Origin: Roseateles chitinivorans
Lineage (GTDB): Bacteria > Pseudomonadota > Gammaproteobacteria > Burkholderiales > Burkholderiaceae_C
DNA length: 64,000 nt
Assembly (NCBI RefSeq): GCF_002761755.1
Contig: NZ_PEOG01000016.1
Coordinates: 40,853 to 104,852, forward strand
Direction: 5' to 3'
Below, piece after piece: positions 16,283-24,245 of this stretch (the first letter of the stretch is position 1; each line of letters begins with the position of its first letter). The notes beneath the pieces are model-generated. The model made no database searches. It saw only the letters and a program-made list of their open reading frames with translations, and had not been told where the DNA came from. Both the position numbers and the translations under genes were made by a program.

Positions 16283-17226
16283 CGGCGACGACGTCCCCAG
16301 CCCGGCCAGCCGCCGTACCCGCGATCTCGTACGCCGAGTGCAGCGCGCGCGAGCGGCTCGCGCAGTTGCTCGATCCCGGCAGCTTCCACGAGTGGCTGCC
16401 GCCCGCCGAGCGCGTGATGAGCCCCCACCTGGCCCAGCTCGGGGTGCCCTCCTCCTTCGACGACGGCGTCGCGATCGGCCGTGCCCGGCTGGCCGGCCGG
16501 ACCGTCTTCGTCGCCGCGCAGGAAGGCGCCTTCATGGGCGGCGGCGTCGGCGAGGTGCACGGCGCCAAGCTCGTCGGCCTGCTGCGCCGCGCACTGCGCG
16601 AGCGCCCGGCGGCCGTGCTGCTGCTGCTGGACTCCGGCGGCGTGCGCCTGCACGAGGCCAACGCGGGGCTGATCGCGGTCTCCGAGGTGATGCGCGCGGT
16701 GCTCGACGCACGCGACGCTGGCCTCCCCGTGATCGCGCTGATCGGCGCCGCCAACGGCTGCTTCGGCGGCATGGGGATCGTGGCGCGCTGCACCGATTTC
16801 GTCGTCATGAGCGACCTCGGCCGCCTCGCGATGTCCGGACCGGAGGTCATCGAGGCCTCCCACGGGGTCGAGGAATTCGATGCCCGCGATCGCGCACTGG
16901 TCTGGCGCACCACCGGCGGCAAGCAGCGCTGGCTGACCGGTGACTGCGACGCGCTGGTCGAGGACGAGGTCGCCGCGTTCCGCCGCGCGGCGATCGCGGC
17001 CATGGAGGCGCTGCCCGCGGCCCGGCCAGTGACGCTGGAAGCGCTCGAGGCGGAACATGCGCTGCTCGCACGGCGGCTGGCGCTGCTCGATGCGCCGGTC
17101 GCCGGCGACGACGCGCTGGCGCTGTGGCGCCGGCTCGGCATCGAGGACGCCGCGAGCATCCCCGACCTGGACGTTGCCGAGGTCGTGCCGCTGCGCACCG
17201 TCGCGGCCAGTCCCGACAGCCGTTGA
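16279..17226 (+). CDS. mdcD: Malonyl-S-ACP decarboxylase beta subunit
   Basis: Protein of 315 aa of the carboxyltransferase (crotonase-like) fold. Visible are AAQEGAFMGGGVGEVHGAKL, the LLLLDSGGVRLHEANAGL segment and IGAANGCFGGMGIVARCTD, which build the acyl-CoA/ACP pocket and oxyanion hole. With MdcE it decarboxylates malonyl-S-ACP to acetyl-S-ACP. The ATG overlaps mdcC by 4 nt. The first about 15 residues are Pro/Ala-rich and probably disordered. Confidence 0.95.
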   Translation: MTATTSPARPAAVPAISYAECSARERLAQLLDPGSFHEWLPPAERVMSPHLAQLGVPSSFDDGVAIGRARLAGRTVFVAAQEGAFMGGGVGEVHGAKLVGLLRRALRERPAAVLLLLDSGGVRLHEANAGLIAVSEVMRAVLDARDAGLPVIALIGAANGCFGGMGIVARCTDFVVMSDLGRLAMSGPEVIEASHGVEEFDARDRALVWRTTGGKQRWLTGDCDALVEDEVAAFRRAAIAAMEALPAARPVTLEALEAEHALLARRLALLDAPVAGDDALALWRRLGIEDAASIPDLDVAEVVPLRTVAASPDSR

Positions 17227-17253
17227 GACGCCGGGGCGGAAAGGAGTTCGAAC

Positions 17254-17955
17254 ATGGACTGGAAGAGCTTGGCCGAGACGCTGTTCGGCTCGGATCGCGG
17301 GCTGACGCTGCAAGGCGACTTCCTGCAAGGCGAGGTCGCGCTCGACGGCGAGCCGCTGACCGTCGTCGGCACGACGGGACATGCGCCGATCGGCGTGCGA
17401 CTCGCGCTGGCGCAGGCACGCGCGGTGCTCGATACCATCGCCCGCCATCCGGGCCGGCCGATCCTGCTGCTGATCGACACCCAGGGCCAGCAGCTGCGGC
17501 GGCGCGATGAGCTGCTGGGCATCAACCGGGCGATGGCCCACCTGGGCATGGCCATCGACCTCGCGCGCCGGCGTGGGCACCGGGTGCTGGGCCTGGTCTA
17601 TGACCAGGCGCTGTCGGGCGGCTTCATCACCTCCGGCCTGATCGCCGACGCCTGCGATGCGCTGCCGCAGGCGGAGATCCGCGTGATGCGCATTCCGGCG
17701 ATGTCGCGCGTGACCAAGCTGCCGGAGGACATGCTGACCGAGTTGTCGCGCGCCAATCCGGTCTTCGCGCCGGGCGTCGAGAACTACGTGGCGATGGGCG
17801 GCGTGCGGCGCGTGTGGTCCGGCGACCTGCAGGCCGCGCTGCGGCAGGCGCTGGCCGACGCGCCGACCGAGGACCGTCGCGCCCTGGATGGCGCGGAGCG
17901 CGGCGGGCGCCGGCTCGCGGCGGACGTGATGGCCCGTGTGCTGGAGGCGCCATGA
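17254..17955 (+). CDS. mdcE: Malonyl-S-ACP decarboxylase gamma subunit
   Basis: Protein of 233 aa, partner of MdcD. Diagnostic segments are VVGTTGHAPIGVRLALAQA, ILLLIDTQGQQLRRRDELLGIN and YDQALSGGFITSGLIADAC, the last forming part of the active site. An AGGAG-containing site lies upstream of the ATG. It follows mdcD after a 27-bp gap and its stop overlaps mdcG by 4 nt. Confidence 0.95.
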   Translation: MDWKSLAETLFGSDRGLTLQGDFLQGEVALDGEPLTVVGTTGHAPIGVRLALAQARAVLDTIARHPGRPILLLIDTQGQQLRRRDELLGINRAMAHLGMAIDLARRRGHRVLGLVYDQALSGGFITSGLIADACDALPQAEIRVMRIPAMSRVTKLPEDMLTELSRANPVFAPGVENYVAMGGVRRVWSGDLQAALRQALADAPTEDRRALDGAERGGRRLAADVMARVLEAP

Positions 17956-18632
17956 CCCGCCTGCATCGACACCAGTTGGTGCGTCCGTCGCCCTCTGCCT
18001 GGACCGCTCTGCGCGCGAGCGCGGCGGACGCGGTCGAACGGGAATGCCTGACGCTGTGGGCGGCGCGGGGACTGCCGCTGGTGGTGACGCAGCAGCGCTG
18101 CGACGCCGGAGCCGCCGCCGACCGGATCGCGACCGGGCTGTCCGCGCCGCTGCGCTGGGCCTCGCGCCGGATCGGCGTGATCCTCGATCGGAGCGACGTG
18201 CTGTTCTTCGACGAGTTTCCCGTCGCGCGCGCGCTGACCAAACTGCTGCCCGTCCCGACGCGGACCGCCTGGGACCGGCTGTGCCGGTCGGTGGCCGCGG
18301 AAGGCGCCCAACCGCGCGTCTACGGCAGCTACGGCTGGCAGGCCTTGACGGGCATGGCGCATGTCCATGCGGACTCCGACGTGGACCTCTGGGCGGGCGT
18401 CCACGATGCGGCCCAGGCGGACGCGATCGCCGCGCTGTTCGCGCGGGCCGAGATCCCGGGGCTGCGACTCGATGGCGAGCTGATCTTCGACGGCGACACC
18501 GCGGTGTCCTGGCGCGAGTGGCTGGCCTGGCGCGCCGGCGGCACGCGCTCGATCCTGGTGAAGACCGTCGGCGGCAGCCGCCTCGCCAGCGATCTCGCCG
18601 AGATCGTCCGCGACGTGAAGGTGGCGGCATGA
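17952..18632 (+). CDS. mdcG: Phosphoribosyl-dephospho-CoA transferase (holo-MdcC synthase)
   Basis: Protein of 226 aa with the nucleotidyltransferase motif G-S-(x)n-D-x-D in VYGSYGWQALTGM followed by HADSDVDLWAG. It attaches the triphosphoribosyl-dephospho-CoA group, made by MdcB, to the serine of MdcC. It is a cytoplasmic maturation enzyme rather than a complex subunit. It overlaps mdcE and mdcB by 4 nt at its two ends, so the maturation enzymes should be made together with the subunits. Confidence 0.93.
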   Translation: MTRLHRHQLVRPSPSAWTALRASAADAVERECLTLWAARGLPLVVTQQRCDAGAAADRIATGLSAPLRWASRRIGVILDRSDVLFFDEFPVARALTKLLPVPTRTAWDRLCRSVAAEGAQPRVYGSYGWQALTGMAHVHADSDVDLWAGVHDAAQADAIAALFARAEIPGLRLDGELIFDGDTAVSWREWLAWRAGGTRSILVKTVGGSRLASDLAEIVRDVKVAA

Positions 18633-19531
18633 GCTCGCCGGCGCATGAGCGGCCGGTTCGGCGACCTGCCCGCGCCGCCGACGCGCTCCGGGCCCCTACC
18701 GCCGCCGACCTCGGACGTGCCGCCGCGGCCGCTCTGCACGATGAGCTGGCGCTGGCGCCCAAGCCGGGATTGGTCACCCTGACCAGCAACGGCAGCCATG
18801 ACGACATGGACGCGCGGACCTTCTTTCGCAGCATCGCCGCGCTGCGTCGCTACTTCGTCCGGATCGCCGGGCTCGGCATGGCCGGGGCGGACTTCGAGGC
18901 CCTGGAGCGCGCCGGCATCGAGGCCGAGGCCTGCATGCTCGCAGCCACCGGGGGCATCAACACCCATCGCGGCGCGATCTTCCTGTTGGGATTGCTGTGC
19001 GCCTGCGCGGGCGCCCTCGTCTCGGCCGGCCAGCCGCTGACGCCGACGAGGCTGCGCGCAACCCTGGTTGAACGCTGGGGCGCGGCGCTGCGTCGGCGCG
19101 CGCAGCGCCCGTCGACGCTGCCCGGCGGCATGGCCGCGCGCCGGCATGGTCTGCGCGGCGCGTCCGAGGAGGCGGCGCTCGGATTCCCCGCCGTCTTCGA
19201 CGTGGGCGTGCCTGCGATGCGGTCGGCGCTCGCTCAGGGCCTGTCCCGCGAGCGCGCGCAGCTCGACACCTTCTTCCATCTGATGGCCGCGCTCGACGAC
19301 AGCAACCTCGCGCATCGCGGCGGTCTCGAGGGCCTGCGCTTCGCGCAGCAGGCGGCGCGCGGATTCCTCGCGGACGGCGGGGCCGCGCATCCCCTTGCCC
19401 TCGCGCGGGCCGAGGCACTCGGCCAGGACTTCGAGGCCCGCCGGCTGTCGCCCGGCGGCTCCGCCGACATGCTGGCCGCGGTCTGCTGGATGGTCCGCAT
19501 CGGGGCGGTCGGCGCATTCAAGGTGCGGTGA
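18629..19531 (+). CDS. mdcB: Triphosphoribosyl-dephospho-CoA synthase
   Basis: Protein of 300 aa of the CitG/MdcB family. Motifs are ALAPKPGLVTLTSNGSHDDMD near residues 42-62, the GINTHRGAIFLLGLL segment, and DDSNLAHRGGLEGL. It condenses dephospho-CoA with ATP to form the prosthetic-group precursor used by MdcG. The ATG overlaps the mdcG stop by 4 nt. The first about 25 residues are a variable Arg/Ala-rich extension. Confidence 0.94.
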   Translation: MSSPAHERPVRRPARAADALRAPTAADLGRAAAAALHDELALAPKPGLVTLTSNGSHDDMDARTFFRSIAALRRYFVRIAGLGMAGADFEALERAGIEAEACMLAATGGINTHRGAIFLLGLLCACAGALVSAGQPLTPTRLRATLVERWGAALRRRAQRPSTLPGGMAARRHGLRGASEEAALGFPAVFDVGVPAMRSALAQGLSRERAQLDTFFHLMAALDDSNLAHRGGLEGLRFAQQAARGFLADGGAAHPLALARAEALGQDFEARRLSPGGSADMLAAVCWMVRIGAVGAFKVR

Positions 19532-19549
19532 TCGCGTCAGGTACATCTT

Positions 19550-20512
19550 GTGAGCGTCGCGATCGTCTTCAGCGGCCAGGGCCACCAGCATCCGGGGATG
19601 CTGCCGTGGTTGCGGCATGACGCGGTGATCGCTGCGATGACGACACAGCTCGGCATCGGCGACTGGCGCGCCGCACTCGCCGACGAGGCCTGGGCTCGCG
19701 CCAACCGACATGCGCAGGTGCTGATCACAGCGACCGCAGTGTCGGCCTGGGCTCAACTCCATGCGGCGTTGCGTGCCGCGTCCATCGAGGTCGATGCCCT
19801 CGCCGGCTACAGCGTCGGCGAGATCGCCGCCTGCGCGGCGGCGGGCGTGTTCAGTCCGGAACGAGCGGTCGCGCTGGCCGTGCGTCGGGCGGAATTGATG
19901 GATGCCGCGGGCCGCTCTCGGCCCGGAGGGCTGTGTGGCGTCACCGGCGTCGGCGCGGCCGCGCTGGACGAACTGCTGCGCGACTCGGCGGTGACCGTCG
20001 CCATCCGCAATGGCGAGGAGTCGGTCGTGGTCGGCGGGCCGCTGGGCGAGTCGCCGGGACAGGAGCCGGCGGCGACGCGTCTCTCCGACGGATCGCTCGA
20101 CGCGATCGAAGCCGTGCTGGCCGGACGCGGCGCACGCTGCACGCGGCTGGCGGTCACGGTGGCGTCGCACACGCCGCTGATGCGCGCGGCCGCCGAAGCC
20201 TTCGCCGCCGAATTGACCCACGAACCATTGAACGCGCCCTCGCTGCCACTGTTCGACAGCGACGGCAATCGCAGCTGGAGCGCTGGACAAGCGCGCGACG
20301 GGTTGTCGCGGCAGATCGCCACGACGGTGCGATGGGACGCGGTCATGGACCAGATCGCGGCACGCGCGCCGTCGAGCGTGCTGGAGATCGGCGGCGGTCA
20401 GGCGCTCGCTCGACTGTGGCTGCAGCGCCATCCGGCGACGCCCGCGCGATCAGCAGACGAGTTCCGCACGATCGACGGCGTGATCGCGTGGATTGCCCGC
20501 TGCGCCACTTGA
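19550..20512 (+). CDS. mdcH: Malonyl-CoA:ACP malonyltransferase of the mdc system
   Basis: Protein of 320 aa of the FabD-like acyltransferase fold. The oxyanion segment FSGQGHQHPGM is near the N-terminus. The nucleophile serine is in GYSVGEIAA at about residue 85. The catalytic histidine is in ASHTPLM. It charges MdcC with malonate from malonyl-CoA to start the catalytic cycle. GTG at 19550 is the only sensible start. It is the last enzyme gene of the operon, 18 bp after mdcB. Confidence 0.92.
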   Translation: MSVAIVFSGQGHQHPGMLPWLRHDAVIAAMTTQLGIGDWRAALADEAWARANRHAQVLITATAVSAWAQLHAALRAASIEVDALAGYSVGEIAACAAAGVFSPERAVALAVRRAELMDAAGRSRPGGLCGVTGVGAAALDELLRDSAVTVAIRNGEESVVVGGPLGESPGQEPAATRLSDGSLDAIEAVLAGRGARCTRLAVTVASHTPLMRAAAEAFAAELTHEPLNAPSLPLFDSDGNRSWSAGQARDGLSRQIATTVRWDAVMDQIAARAPSSVLEIGGGQALARLWLQRHPATPARSADEFRTIDGVIAWIARCAT

Positions 20513-20783
20513 TCGCCGCCGGCGACGAGCGACGAGCGACGAGCGATCGAGAACTCACGCGACCAACGGGCCGTCGCCAGTAACTGGCACAAGCGGAAGA
20601 ACCGCTGGACCGCGCGAGCGGCGCCCGGGTTCTCCCTCGATCGTTGCGGCGGGCGTAACGGTCCGGATCGGAGCTTGATTGAAGCGGGCTCGTGCGCTCG
20701 ATACCGTGCGAGCCGATGAGAAGTCAATGAAGAACGGAGCGGCCGGTGCTCGACATGCCGGACCGCCGCAACAGGAGACAGCG

Positions 20784-22154
20784 ATGACCACACACTGGAT
20801 GTCGATCCTTCCGCTCGGGGCCATGTTCGTGGTGGCCACCGCCCTGCCGATCAACATGGGCGTGCTCGCCTTCGTCGGCGCCTTCCTGGTGGGCACGCTG
20901 GTGGCCGGCATGAGCGCGAAGGCCATCATGGCCGGCTTTCCGGCCGAGCTCTTCCTGACGCTGGCGGGCATCACCTATCTCTTCGCGCTGGCGCAGAACA
21001 ACGGCACGATCGACTGGCTGGTGCGCCTGGCCGTGCGCGCGGTGCGGGGCCGCATCGCCGCCATCCCGTGGATCATGTTCCTGGTGGCGGCATTGCTGAC
21101 CTCGGTCGGCGCGGTGAGTCCGGCGGCGGTGGCGATCATCGCGCCGATCGCGCTGGGATTCGCGGCCCGGCACGGCATTCATCCGCTGATGATGGGCCTG
21201 ATGGTGATCCACGGTGCGCAGGCCGGCGGGTTCTCGCCGATGAGCATCTATGGGGGCATCACCAACAAGATCGTGGCGAAGGCGGGCCTGCCGCTCAGCG
21301 AGATCACCACGATGCTGGCGAGCTTCGGCGTGAACTTCGCGGTCGCGCTGGGGCTCTTCGTCGCCCTGGGCGGCCTGCAGCTGATGCGACGGGGCCGGGT
21401 CGAGGATGAGGGCGAGCTGGCGCCGATCCCGCCGGTGGCGCGTGCGCAGGGTGGGCCGCAGGTCTTCGGTGGCGCGGAGGCCGAGTCGTATGGTGAGGGG
21501 CGACGGGTCGCGGCGAGCCGCTCGTCGATGCTGGGTCAGGTGCAGACGCAGACCTTCCAGGCCACGAGCGTGCATCAGGTGATCACCGCGCTGGGTCTGG
21601 TGCTGCTGGCGGTGCTGACGCTGGGCTACAAGCTGGACATCGGTTTCGTGTCGATCACGATCGGTCTGGTGCTGAGCCTGATGCAGCCGCGGTTGCAGAA
21701 GAGCGCACTGGGCCAGGTGTCGTGGCCGGAGATCATGTTGATCGTTGGCGTGAGCACCTATGTCGGCGTGATGGAGAAGATGGGGACGATCGACTACGTG
21801 GGCCACAGCGTCGCGAACCTGACGTCACCGCTGATGGCGGCGCTGCTGCTGTGTTTCGTCGGCGCGGTGGTTTCGGCCTTTGCTTCGTCGACCGCGGTGC
21901 TCGGTTCGTTGATCCCCTTGGGCGTACCGTTCCTGACGGGTGACAACGCGGGCATGGCGATCGGTTTCATTGCGGCGATGGCGGTGTCGTCGACGATCGT
22001 GGACGTCAGTCCCTTCTCGACGAACGGTGCATTGGTCCTTGCCAACGCCAAGGGCATGGACCGCGACCGCTTCTTCCGTCTTCTGCTGCTCTACGGCGCC
22101 GCCGTGACCGTGATCGCCCCGATCGTCGTCTGGTCCCTCTTCGTCCTGCTCTGA
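20784..22154 (+). CDS. matC: MatC/DASS-type dicarboxylate carrier, probable malonate importer
   Basis: Inner-membrane protein of 456 aa with about 11-12 hydrophobic segments. It opens with a MatC-type N-terminal domain (LPINMGVLAFVGAFLVGTLVAGM). It has two similar re-entrant motifs typical of the anion/Na+ symporter fold: SVGAVSPAAVAIIAPIALG in the first half and the FASSTAVLGSLIPLG plus VDVSPFSTNGAL region in the second. AGGAGA precedes the ATG. It follows mdcH by 271 bp on the same strand. Known mdc clusters usually carry MdcLM/MadLM or MdcF carriers, so use of a MatC-type protein is a variation. Malonate as substrate is inferred from context. Confidence 0.85.
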   Translation: MTTHWMSILPLGAMFVVATALPINMGVLAFVGAFLVGTLVAGMSAKAIMAGFPAELFLTLAGITYLFALAQNNGTIDWLVRLAVRAVRGRIAAIPWIMFLVAALLTSVGAVSPAAVAIIAPIALGFAARHGIHPLMMGLMVIHGAQAGGFSPMSIYGGITNKIVAKAGLPLSEITTMLASFGVNFAVALGLFVALGGLQLMRRGRVEDEGELAPIPPVARAQGGPQVFGGAEAESYGEGRRVAASRSSMLGQVQTQTFQATSVHQVITALGLVLLAVLTLGYKLDIGFVSITIGLVLSLMQPRLQKSALGQVSWPEIMLIVGVSTYVGVMEKMGTIDYVGHSVANLTSPLMAALLLCFVGAVVSAFASSTAVLGSLIPLGVPFLTGDNAGMAIGFIAAMAVSSTIVDVSPFSTNGALVLANAKGMDRDRFFRLLLLYGAAVTVIAPIVVWSLFVLL

Positions 22155-22176
22155 GTCACTCTCAGTCCGTCGGGCG

Positions 22177-22309
22177 CTTGGCCGGGGCCGCCGGCGAAGC
22201 CGAAGCTTCGTCATCTGACTGGGCGCCGTCTGTCTGAGCAGAGCGAACCGCAGGTGAGCGTCGCGAGTTGGCGCCCCCAGCTTCGGCTTCGCCGGCGGCC
22301 CCGGCCAAG
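22177..22309. repeat. 31-bp perfect inverted repeat with nested stem between convergent genes
   Basis: Arms 22177-22207 and 22279-22309 are exact reverse complements over 31 bp. One G-T wobble and three more pairs extend the outside (22173-22176 with 22310-22313). Within the 71-bp centre a second 7-bp pair, GGGCGCC at 22221 and GGCGCCC at 22270, sits almost in register. The element begins 22 bp after the matC stop and ends 33 bp before the stop of the convergent DUF3331 gene. It should act as a bidirectional transcription barrier; a miniature mobile element is an alternative. No T-run or clear target duplication is seen. Confidence 0.8.
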
Positions 22310-22342
22310 TGCCGAGCTCCGCGACCGTCCCGAATTGCGCCC

Positions 22343-22741
22343 TCAAGCGTCCACAAACGCCGCCGCGATCATTTCTCCCGCGTTGATGGGTGATGGTTCA
22401 TCGACCCTGGGCGTATAGATGAGGTCACCGGTGCGGATGGTCGACCCGGTGAGCACGCAGATGCCATCGCGTTTGGACGGCACCATGTCCCAGATTTGAT
22501 AGCCGTAATGGCAGGCTCCGGCGTCGGACCAGGAGATGGCGGCGGTGCGGGGAGTGGGCCGATCGAGGATGTGGATGGTGGGGGGAGGACGCAGGGTGAG
22601 GCTGGTGCTGTCGTGGGGGCGGGTCGAACCGGGCTGGGGGGAGGCGGGATGTGGCGTGTCGGGCACGCCGCCGTTCCTGAGCCAAGACACCGTGCGCAGC
22701 CAACCCGCGCGGGTCGGATCGTTCGCCAGATCCCTGTGCAT
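22343..22741 (-). CDS. DUF3331-like protein
   Basis: Protein of 132 aa of unknown function. The C-terminal half (WSDAGACHYGYQIW and ICVLTGSTIRTGDLIYTP) matches what I recall of the DUF3331 family of Burkholderiales, with its Cys-x-Leu-Thr-Gly motif. The N-terminal half is rich in Pro, Thr and Ser and likely flexible. The ATG at 22741 has AAAGGCGG upstream. It is transcribed away from a TetR gene, which may control it. The two-cysteine pattern (CHYG and CVLTG) might bind a metal, but no function is known. Confidence 0.7.
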   Translation of the reverse strand: MHRDLANDPTRAGWLRTVSWLRNGGVPDTPHPASPQPGSTRPHDSTSLTLRPPPTIHILDRPTPRTAAISWSDAGACHYGYQIWDMVPSKRDGICVLTGSTIRTGDLIYTPRVDEPSPINAGEMIAAAFVDA

Positions 22742-22791
22742 GCTGCACCGCCTTTCACGTCCGCCGACAATCGGCGCCGAAGCCTGAAATA

Positions 22792-22809
22792 ATTCAACGG
22801 GTGATGAAT
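22792..22809. promoter_or_regulatory. Possible TetR operator
   Basis: ATTCA-N8-TGAAT forms an interrupted palindrome in the 88-bp AT-rich gap between the divergent DUF3331 and tetR genes, 20 bp before the tetR ATG. Position and symmetry suit autoregulation by the TetR protein. The half-sites are short. Confidence 0.4.
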
Positions 22810-22829
22810 ATAACAAAGGCGGGCAGCGC

Positions 22830-23480
22830 ATGAACAAGACCCCGAAGACGGCCGGGGTGCCGCGACGTCGCGGGCGGCCGAGCGCGAACTGTGCGAGCGG
22901 CGCGGACGACCTGCTGCGCGTCGCGCGCCGCACCTTCGCGCTGCGCGGCTATGAAGCCACCAGCGTCCGTGAGATCGCGCGCCAGGCCGAGGTCGATCCG
23001 GCGCTGATCGCGCACCACTTCGGCTCCAAGGAAGCGCTGTGGCTGGCGGTGGTGGACCAGATCAGGGAGCTCCTGGACCCGATGCTGGAGACGACCGCGG
23101 CGCTGCGCGCCGATGCCTCGCTGGGACCGCGGCAACGGGTCGAGCACTGCCTGCTGGCGTTCATCGACCGCGTCTTCGAGCACCCGGACATCGGCATCTT
23201 CTTCTCGACGGCCGCGACCGAGGAAGGCGAGCGGCTCAACGTGCTGGTCGACGTGATGGTGCGGCCCTTCCACGCGGTCTGCCTGCCGCTGTTCAGCGAC
23301 GCGATGGAGGCCGGCGAGCTGCGCCGCTGCGATCCGGCGCTGCTGTTCTCGCTGCTGATGCAGGGCATCAGCAAGACGGTGGCGTATGCGCATGTGCTGC
23401 GGGCGGTCTCGCCGTTGCCGGACGACCCGGACCGCTTCAAGCGCGAGCTGACGGACGTGGCGCTCCACCTGCTGCGCTGA
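22830..23480 (+). CDS. TetR family transcriptional regulator
   Basis: Regulator of 216 aa. The helix-turn-helix spans about residues 28-72 with ALRGYEATSVREIARQAEVDPALIAHHFGSKEALW in order, the standard TetR signature. The C-terminal domain (residues 85-216) resembles the CerR/YbiH-type ligand domain. The Arg-rich start RRRGRPS is common in proteobacterial members. The gene is divergent from a DUF3331 gene. The effector is unknown; a repressor is the likeliest role. Confidence 0.88.
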   Translation: MNKTPKTAGVPRRRGRPSANCASGADDLLRVARRTFALRGYEATSVREIARQAEVDPALIAHHFGSKEALWLAVVDQIRELLDPMLETTAALRADASLGPRQRVEHCLLAFIDRVFEHPDIGIFFSTAATEEGERLNVLVDVMVRPFHAVCLPLFSDAMEAGELRRCDPALLFSLLMQGISKTVAYAHVLRAVSPLPDDPDRFKRELTDVALHLLR

Positions 23481-23568
23481 CCGCGGGCCTCTCGAGCGCG
23501 GCGTGGCGCCGCCCGCGCCGCTGCCGCGATGTGTCCCCGCGCATCAGATCGTCTTTCCTTCCCAGGCC

Positions 23569-23592
23569 GGATACACGGGCATACGAAAGCCG
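23569..23592. promoter_or_regulatory. ATAC-N6-ATAC direct repeat upstream of the thioredoxin-like gene
   Basis: ATAC at 23571 and again at 23581, 10 bp apart, inside GGATACACGGGCATACG. The same arrangement recurs at 25094-25117, between the response-regulator and isomerase genes, with 17 of 23 bases identical and the first nine (GGATACACG) exact. Direct half-sites one helical turn apart are typical of OmpR-type response regulators. A -10-like AAGAAT lies 45 bp downstream of the first ATAC. Confidence 0.5.
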
Positions 23593-23666
23593 TATCGCGG
23601 ATCGGTCGCCGCTCGAAGAATCCGCCCCATCGCAGCTTCCCGCTGCTGGCCCGGAAAGAATTCCCC

Positions 23667-24245
23667 ATGCGATCGATCACCCGACGTTCCCTGCTCCCGC
23701 TGGCGCTGGCCGGCACCGCCGCCGCGGCCGCCGTGGCGCTCTCGCTGCCGCCGATGTCCACTGACGCGGTGGCCGCTTCGCTGCTGGGCGGCAGCGGCAT
23801 GACCGGCAAGGCGGCGCCCGCCTTCGCCGGCATCAACAGCTGGGTCAACAGCCCACCACTGAAGATGGAGGAGCTGCGCGGCAAGGTGGTCTTGGTCGAC
23901 TTCTGGACCTACACCTGCATCAACTGCCTGAACGCGCTGCCCTATGTGAAGGCCTGGCATGAGAAGTACAAGGACCAGGGGCTGGTCGTCGTGGGCGTGC
24001 ATTCTCCCGAGTACGAGGAAGAGAAATCGCTGGCCGGCCTGAAGGACGCCATCAGCCGGCTGGGCATCACCCATCCGGTGGCGCAGGACAACGACTTCAA
24101 GACGTGGAAGAGCTACAGCAACCGCTACTGGCCGGCGCTGTACCTCGTCGACAAGCAGGGCAAGGTCGTCTACACCCACTTCGGCGAAGGCGCCTACCAG
24201 CAGACCGAGGCGCAGATCCAGGCGCTGCTGAAACAGCCGGCCTAA
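23667..24245 (+). CDS. Exported thioredoxin-like protein (DipZ/TlpA-type)
   Basis: Protein of 192 aa. The N-terminus ITRRSLLPLALAG followed by an alanine-rich stretch resembles a Tat signal. The mature part is a thioredoxin fold with the redox motif WTYTCINC (Cys84 and Cys87), FPMP-type elements missing, and the WPALYLVDKQGKV strand with the cis-proline. CINC with a preceding WTYT is typical of the C-terminal domain of DipZ and related AhpC/TSA-like thiol reductases. It probably reduces disulfides or peroxides in the periplasm. Its stop overlaps that of the convergent response regulator by 4 nt, and an ATAC box upstream suggests control by that regulator. Confidence 0.85.
   Translation: MRSITRRSLLPLALAGTAAAAAVALSLPPMSTDAVAASLLGGSGMTGKAAPAFAGINSWVNSPPLKMEELRGKVVLVDFWTYTCINCLNALPYVKAWHEKYKDQGLVVVGVHSPEYEEEKSLAGLKDAISRLGITHPVAQDNDFKTWKSYSNRYWPALYLVDKQGKVVYTHFGEGAYQQTEAQIQALLKQPA

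Noticed and set aside
14170..18834. A very long open frame on the minus strand opposite the mdc genes.
   Set aside because: It is an Arg/Gly/Ala/His-rich reading of the complement of well-identified mdc genes, as expected where G+C-rich third codon positions remove stops from the other strand. It has no domain.
20522..20542. Three tandem copies of GCGACGA after mdcH.
   Set aside because: Only three 7-bp units, not palindromic and not repeated elsewhere in the gap; probably replication slippage.
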